Origin: Temnothorax longispinosus
Taxonomy: Eukaryota > Arthropoda > Insecta > Hymenoptera > Formicidae
Length of the DNA: 64,000 nt
Direction of reading: 5' to 3'
Assembly (NCBI RefSeq): GCF_030848805.1
Contig: NC_092359.1
Location: 12,706,035-12,770,034, forward strand
Part shown: positions 63,890-64,000 of the stretch, piece by piece
Numbering within the stretch: position 1 is the stretch's first letter
How the letters are laid out: each line of letters opens with the position of its first letter
The notes under the pieces: generated by a model
The model's input: the letters and a program-made list of their open reading frames with translations, nothing else
The model's database searches: none
What the model was told of the DNA's origin: nothing
Translations under genes and position numbers: made by a program

Positions 63890-64000
63890 AAGGGTGCCTC
63901 CCCATGCAAGACGGAATCTCGGAATCATTCTGATTGGTTAATCCCATGAGGCTATTGGTTAGCCTCATGAGACTAACCAATCAGAATGATTCCGAGATTC
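63890..64000. mobile_element. Second copy of the GGGTGCCTCCCCATGCA MITE, cut by the window edge
   Basis: Begins GGGTGCCTCCCCATGC after TAA and reads into the palindrome. The right terminus is outside the window. It appears inserted in yet another element starting TTAGTGCCCATCTACAATG at 63847. Confidence 0.8.

Noticed and set aside
62711..64000. CRISPR-like array
   Set aside because: Repeats are inverted, of varied length and palindromic with TTA/TAA flanks, hence MITEs; the genome is eukaryotic.

Overview
The window reads as insect nuclear DNA, most likely hymenopteran and plausibly an ant. This is inferred from small multi-exon genes with GT-AG introns, AT-rich introns, CpG-rich non-coding blocks, many microsatellites and abundant short palindromic transposons; nothing in the sequence names the species. 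Five cellular genes are clear. (1) The 3' part of a K+-dependent Na+/Ca2+ exchanger (NCKX, SLC24 type), + strand, with coding exons at 2610-2745, 6050-6302 and 11216-11456; earlier exons lie off the left edge. (2) DMAP1, - strand, complete in five exons, 26882-28510. (3) A gamma-tubulin complex component 3 gene (GCP3, Grip91-like), + strand, complete in eleven exons, 32926-37290. (4) The end of a C2H2 zinc-finger gene, - strand, 40262-41458, with a frameshift. (5) A cytosolic sulfotransferase, + strand, six coding exons, 51034-52837.

Layout: 1-11.5 kb is NCKX exons and long introns, one of which carries a TTAA-flanked DNA element. 11.5-26.9 kb has no recognisable gene on either strand; it holds microsatellites, foldback elements, a 101-bp tandem repeat, a piggyBac-like MITE and a 5S-rRNA-like fragment, and part of it may be NCKX 3' UTR. 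26.9-28.5 kb is DMAP1. 28.9-32.4 kb is a transposon corridor (foldback MITEs, a 28S rRNA fragment, a dead hAT element, a tRNA-like long hairpin, a THAP exon remnant). 32.9-37.3 kb is GCP3. 37.5-50.6 kb mixes a possible small gene split by a recombinase-bearing element, the zinc-finger gene, a Helitron fragment, nested foldbacks and a broken repeat-family gene with a 797-bp insertion. 51-53.1 kb is the sulfotransferase with a MITE starting directly at its stop codon. 53.6-57.7 kb holds a P-element-type transposase with an unbroken 736-codon main exon. 57.8-64 kb is almost wholly repeats, including Russian-doll nests of palindromic MITEs.

The cellular genes are not functionally linked to each other: membrane ion exchange, chromatin (Tip60/SRCAP), microtubule nucleation, a zinc-finger protein and small-molecule sulfation. 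The most unusual content is the transposon ecology: several palindromic families with 3-4 bp TTA/TAA/TTAA duplications whose arms all carry a CCAAT-type motif near the loop, insertions stacked inside each other so that empty sites can be read from sister arms, and a MITE whose target duplication is a host stop codon. I found no evidence of a new defence or biosynthetic system.
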